Shown: one piece after another, positions 61,054-64,000 of the stretch
Layout of the letters: each line of letters begins with the position of its first letter
Numbering within the stretch: position 1 is the first letter of the stretch
Source: Bacillota bacterium
Lineage (GTDB): Bacteria > Bacillota > Clostridia > Acetivibrionales > JANLFN01
Length of the DNA: 64,000 bases
Direction of reading: 5' to 3'
Assembly: GCA_023397675.1 (NCBI GenBank)
Contig: JAEWTV010000139.1
Coordinates: 223,781-287,780 of the forward strand
Position numbers and translations under genes: made by a program
Notes under the pieces: model-generated
The model's database searches: none
What the model was told of the DNA's origin: nothing
What the model saw: the letters and a program-made list of their open reading frames with translations, nothing else

Positions 61054-61433
61054 AAAGCAGAAATGTAAGTATAACAAAGGTATTCACCTTTGACAGTGCT
61101 CATCATTTAAATGATTATGAAGGCAAATGCAAAAACATACATGGGCATACATACAAGCTTGAGGTAACAGTAAAGGGATACACAGATTCAAAAGGTTTAG
61201 TAATGGATTTCCACGACCTCAATGATATTGTCGAAGAACAGGTCCTTGTACAAATAGATCATTTGTATCTTAATGAAGTTTTAGATTTTAACCCTACTTG
61301 CGAGAACATAGGAATATGGATATGGGAGCAAATAGTCCAAAGATTGCCTGACAAGGGTCCAAAACTTGAAAGGCTTGTGCTATGGGAAACGCCTACCAGT
61401 TTTATTACTATAGATAAGGAAGATATGGTATAG
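61050..61433 (+). CDS. queD: 6-carboxy-5,6,7,8-tetrahydropterin synthase
   Basis: A 127-residue enzyme of the queuosine pathway that turns dihydroneopterin triphosphate into carboxytetrahydropterin. The zinc histidines are in SAHHLNDY and NIHGHTYKL; the catalytic Cys is in the segment HLNDYEGKCKNIHGH. The ATG overlaps the end of queC. It supplies the substrate of QueE, encoded next. Confidence 0.95.
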   Translation: MKSRNVSITKVFTFDSAHHLNDYEGKCKNIHGHTYKLEVTVKGYTDSKGLVMDFHDLNDIVEEQVLVQIDHLYLNEVLDFNPTCENIGIWIWEQIVQRLPDKGPKLERLVLWETPTSFITIDKEDMV

Positions 61434-61436
61434 ATC

Positions 61437-61469
61437 AGTGTACAATTTACAATGTACAGTTTACAGTTA
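61437..61469. repeat. GTGTACA-rich short repeat upstream of queE
   Basis: The segment is built of overlapping GTGTACA, ATTTACA and ATGTACAGTTTACAG units. A similar segment lies at 62194-62220, just after queE. Next to it, 61521-61541 has AATTGAGAATTGAGAATG. Such low-complexity units often litter clostridial intergenic DNA. Confidence 0.5.
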
Positions 61470-61551
61470 AAAGATCAAGAGTTAAAAACAAATTGATAGA
61501 GGACGAGATGGCAAGTTAAAGTCAATTGAGAATTGAGAATGATTTTAGAAG

Positions 61552-62190
61552 GTGATTTGGATCTTAGTTAATGAAATTTTCTTAAGTATTCAGGGAGAAA
61601 GTCTTACAGCTGGATTTCCAACAATTTTTGTACGTTTCACAGGATGTAATCTGCGCTGCAGCTATTGTGACACTAAATATGCATACAGTAATGGTATTGA
61701 GATGTCTCCTGAAAGTATTGTTACTCAAATACAAAAGTATAGTTATAAGCGGGTTTGTCTTACAGGCGGGGAGCCTTTGCTGCAAAAGGATCTGCCAGAA
61801 CTTTTGAAGCTCTTGCGGGATTATGAGGTTTCAATAGAAACAAATGGCTCTATAGATTTGAAAGATGTAAAATTACTAGACAAGCACCACTTTGTAATGG
61901 ATATGAAAGTACCTTCATCTGAAGTAACAGATAAAATGCAATTTAAGAATTTTAATATTTTGCGTGATCCAGATGAAATAAAATTTGTTATTGGGAACCG
62001 CAGCGACTATGAGTGGGCGAGACAGGTCATTAAAGATTACCATAAAAAAGGCATTATAACGTTTTCTCCAATTTTCGGTTCTGTTGAATACAGTAACATT
62101 GTTGAGTGGATGCTTGAGGACAAGCTTGATGTGAGATTCCAATTACAGCTACATAAGATAATTTGGGACCCGGAGAAAAGAGGAGTTTAG
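61552..62190 (+). CDS. queE: 7-carboxy-7-deazaguanine synthase
   Basis: A 212-residue radical-SAM enzyme that contracts the pterin ring to carboxy-deazaguanine. The cluster motif is C-x3-C-x2-C in GCNLRCSYCDTKYA, and IFLSIQGESLTAGFPTIFVRF opens the protein (given as SIQGESLTAG). The GTG start is uncertain: AGAAGG sits directly before it, too close, and the family usually begins a few residues later. It lies 118 bases after queD and is likely co-expressed. Confidence 0.93.
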   Translation: MIWILVNEIFLSIQGESLTAGFPTIFVRFTGCNLRCSYCDTKYAYSNGIEMSPESIVTQIQKYSYKRVCLTGGEPLLQKDLPELLKLLRDYEVSIETNGSIDLKDVKLLDKHHFVMDMKVPSSEVTDKMQFKNFNILRDPDEIKFVIGNRSDYEWARQVIKDYHKKGIITFSPIFGSVEYSNIVEWMLEDKLDVRFQLQLHKIIWDPEKRGV

Positions 62191-62193
62191 TTA

Positions 62194-62220
62194 GTGTACA
62201 GTTACAGTGTACAATTTACA
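62194..62220. repeat. GTGTACA-rich short repeat downstream of queE
   Basis: GTGTACAGTTACAGTGTACA and ATTTACA repeat the units seen at 61437-61469, so queE is flanked on both sides by the same low-complexity element. Confidence 0.5.
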
Positions 62221-62302
62221 TTTATAATGAAGTAAATAAGTAAAGAATTAAGAGAACAAGGTATTAATGACAGTATTAGATAAAAGTTGAGGGTAAAAGG
62301 AT

Positions 62303-62881
62303 ATGTCAGGGGTTGCTATGTCAGGTTGGGACGAATTGATTGAAAGGTGTACTGGCTGCAAGGCATGTAGTCTTGGGGCAACCAGAACTAATATAGTAAT
62401 CGGTCGTGGAAATAGAAATGCTCAAATTATGTTTATCGGTGAAGGTCCGGGTGAACAGGAGGATGAGCAGGGATTACCTTTCGTAGGAGCGGCGGGCAAA
62501 TTGCTGGATAAACTTCTGGATGCCTTGATGTTTAAAGAAACTGATTACTATATTGCGAATATTGTAAAGTGCAGACCACCGAATAACAGGGTTCCGTTAG
62601 ATGAGGAAGCGGAAAAATGCCTTAGCTATTTAAGGAATCAGGTATTTTTGGTCAAGCCTTCGATTATCGTATGTCTTGGGGCAACAGCTGTAAAATATAT
62701 AGTGGACAAGGAATCTAAAATAACTCAGATACGAGGACAATGGATTAACAGAAAAGGCTGTTGGATTATGCCTACATTTCACCCGGCAGCACTTTTAAGA
62801 GATGAAGCAAAAAAGGTTTATATGTGGAATGATATGAAACAAGTAAAAGAAAAGCTTGAAGAATTAAGTACACAAAAATAA
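62303..62881 (+). CDS. Uracil-DNA glycosylase, family 4 (Fe-S)
   Basis: A 192-residue enzyme that removes uracil from DNA. GEGPGEQEDEQGLPFVGAAGK holds the active-site motif (given as GEGPGEQED) and TFHPAALLR the second motif. N-terminal cysteines CTGCKAC (16-22) together with C91-type NIVKCRPP and IVCLG cysteines should hold a [4Fe-4S] cluster, as in family 4 enzymes. Two ATG codons are possible (62303 and 62318); AAAGG is before the first. A related gene without these cysteines follows. Confidence 0.92.
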   Translation: MSGVAMSGWDELIERCTGCKACSLGATRTNIVIGRGNRNAQIMFIGEGPGEQEDEQGLPFVGAAGKLLDKLLDALMFKETDYYIANIVKCRPPNNRVPLDEEAEKCLSYLRNQVFLVKPSIIVCLGATAVKYIVDKESKITQIRGQWINRKGCWIMPTFHPAALLRDEAKKVYMWNDMKQVKEKLEELSTQK

Positions 62882-62978
62882 AAAATTGTTCATATATTAA
62901 TGAAGGAAAAGATAAATATAAGATTTTAATGGCAGTCCTCGTTTAGAAGGACTGTTTTGCTTAAAGGGGTAATAACTT

Positions 62979-63566
62979 ATGTCCAATACAAAATCATTAA
63001 ATACTTTGTATGATAAATATAGGAATCAGTTTAGAGATAAGGAGATTGTTCTGGGCGCAGGCAACATAGATACCAGAATTATATTAATAGGTGAAGCACC
63101 GGGCAAGGATGAAGTTAGACTGGGCAAACCTTTTGTAGGTGCAGCCGGAAAGAACTTAAGCGAGTTCCTTAATATTGTTGGCATCCAAAGAGAAGACATA
63201 TTTATTACAAATGCAATAAAGTATAGATTATCAAAGCTTAATGAAAGAACAGGCAGAAATATTAACAGGCCTGCAACCAAAATTGAAATCAATGAGAACC
63301 GGGACTATCTGATAAGTGAGATAGACATAATTAAACCTGAATACATTGTAACTCTGGGAAGTGTACCTTTAAAATCTTTATTATCCAACCATGGGATATG
63401 TATGGGTGAACATCACGGCAGGCTGCAGCATATAATTATCGACAGCTCAGCATACAAACTTTATCCTTTATATCATCCTGCAAGTATTATCTATAATCGC
63501 TCATTAAAGGACATTTATATAGAGGATATCAAAAAATTAGGCAGTCTGATTAGAGATGGCGATTAA
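62979..63566 (+). CDS. Uracil-DNA glycosylase-family protein lacking Fe-S cysteines
   Basis: A 195-residue paralogue of the preceding enzyme. It keeps IGEAPGKDE, GKPFVGAAGKNL and YHPASIIY, the family's active-site elements. The N-terminal CxxC is absent (LYDKYRNQFRDKEI in its place) and the KCRPP cysteine is replaced by a tyrosine (NAIKYRLSKL). Thus no cluster can be bound in the usual way. AAAGGGG stands before the ATG. It may be a glycosylase of other specificity or a DNA-binding protein. Both catalytic motifs suggest it is still active. Confidence 0.82.
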   Translation: MSNTKSLNTLYDKYRNQFRDKEIVLGAGNIDTRIILIGEAPGKDEVRLGKPFVGAAGKNLSEFLNIVGIQREDIFITNAIKYRLSKLNERTGRNINRPATKIEINENRDYLISEIDIIKPEYIVTLGSVPLKSLLSNHGICMGEHHGRLQHIIIDSSAYKLYPLYHPASIIYNRSLKDIYIEDIKKLGSLIRDGD

Positions 63567-63665
63567 AACGGAAGTAAATTAAGTATTTGTGATGATACTA
63601 AAGATAAAACAGTTTACTGAGTGATAAGAAATTTTAATGCTTATAAATACCTTTTATTTTAGACC

Positions 63666-63694
63666 TTGACTTAGGCTGTTGACCGTGATAACAT
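63666..63694 (+). promoter_or_regulatory. Upstream promoter of a probable rRNA operon (P1)
   Basis: TTGACT (63666-63671) and TAACAT (63689-63694) are 17 bases apart. It is followed by a GCTGT/ACAGC hairpin and a second, stronger promoter, as is usual in front of rRNA operons. Confidence 0.6.
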
Positions 63695-63768
63695 AATATA
63701 GCTGTCGCAAACAGCGGCAAACATCAAAATAAAACAGTAAAGGTTAAAATTTACCAAATAAAAAGGTG

Positions 63769-63797
63769 TTGACAAAGTAAAGGCAGCGTGTTAATAT
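63769..63797 (+). promoter_or_regulatory. Main promoter of a probable rRNA operon (P2)
   Basis: TTGACA (63769-63774) and TAATAT (63792-63797) are 17 bases apart, with A/T-rich DNA upstream that could act as an UP element. Confidence 0.75.
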
Positions 63798-64000
63798 ATA
63801 AAAGCCGCTCACGGAGCGGACAAAAAAATAAAGTTGAAATTAGCAAGCAGCAATGCAAGTTAATTACAATTTTAGCGGACATTGAAAATTAGATAGGGTA
63901 AAACGATAAGGAACTCGTAAATTTTAATGAGTAAACTTGTAATAATACTACAAGCCAGAGTAAGTAATTAAGAGCCAAAAGGCTTTCTAATACAAATTTA
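63798..64000 (+). other. Leader region of a probable 16S rRNA operon
   Basis: This stretch has no gene. It holds a CCGCTC/GAGCGG hairpin (63805-63819), then CATTGAAAATTAGATAGGG-type sequence and AGTAATTAAGAGCCAAAAGG near the end. Such blocks precede the 16S gene in Clostridia. The mature 16S start (AGAGTTTGAT) is not reached, so it must lie just past the window if the reading is right. Confidence 0.6.

Noticed and set aside
1..64000. CRISPR array, prophage, insertion sequence or restriction system
   Set aside because: No regularly spaced repeats, transposase, integrase, capsid or restriction enzyme gene was found on either strand.

Overview
The window reads as a chromosomal segment of a low-GC, endospore-forming, anaerobic Clostridia-type Firmicute. 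Evidence: Spo0A (44202-45002), a GerW/YtfJ sporulation protein, pyruvate formate-lyase with its activase, LL-diaminopimelate aminotransferase (DapL), a two-subunit class I fumarase, a 2-hydroxyacyl-CoA dehydratase-like pair, AT-rich intergenic DNA and strong AGGAGG-type ribosome binding sites. Gene content resembles cluster III Clostridia (Ruminiclostridium-like), but that placement is an inference. I see no prophage, insertion sequence or CRISPR array.

Layout. 1-6.3 kb: tail of a DUF1295 membrane protein, a leftward three-gene ABC exporter, and a rightward PadR / DUF2812 / NatAB-like operon behind a consensus promoter overlapped by twin operators. 6.3-7.4 kb: a zinc-ribbon gene, a GC-rich multi-hairpin region that is probably a large structured RNA, and a DUF1871 gene broken at a poly-A run. 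7.4-12 kb: HelD-type helicase; ECF sigma / zf-HC2 anti-sigma / DUF2953 / GerW operon. 12-17 kb: TPR protein, acyltransferase, AraC-GyrI regulator, then an accessory patch with two gene remnants around a VOC and a transglutaminase-like gene. 17-23.2 kb: ABC exporter, NarL-type two-component system and cell-wall amidase. 23.2-27.1 kb: ZTP riboswitch, pfl, pflA and a DtxR/MntR repressor. 27.3-32.2 kb: ATP-grasp, PHP, NodB-SLH deacetylase and M48 protease. 32.3-38 kb: acyl-CoA ligase, small membrane protein, a second-type SecA, and two tandem paralogous membrane proteins. 38-44 kb: RNA-modification enzymes, then aroA-aroK-aroC. 44-49.5 kb: spo0A, HU, a Usp-like protein, fumarase, DUF1858 and purA. 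49.5-53 kb: five tRNAs in three transcription units (Lys; Glu-Asp; Thr-Tyr), a lipoprotein, dCTP deaminase, two GNATs and a 46-residue membrane peptide. 53-60 kb: GtrA, DUF4380, dapF, dapL, an LCP protein and the HgdB/HgdC-like pair, with three copies of an intergenic repeat. 60-63.6 kb: queC-queD-queE and two uracil-DNA glycosylase-family genes. 63.6-64 kb: two strong promoters and a leader that look like the start of a ribosomal RNA operon lying just beyond the window.

Functional links: riboswitch plus pfl/pflA handle formate and one-carbon supply; aroA-K-C give chorismate; dapF/dapL feed lysine and peptidoglycan; queC-D-E make the preQ0 precursor for queuosine. The best candidates for something under-described are the structured RNA at about 6.7-6.96 kb, the SecA paralogue with a hydrophobic tail, the cysteine-poor glycosylase paralogue next to an Fe-S one, the single-subunit HgdB-like protein with its activator, and the intergenic repeat family at 55.7-59.4 kb.
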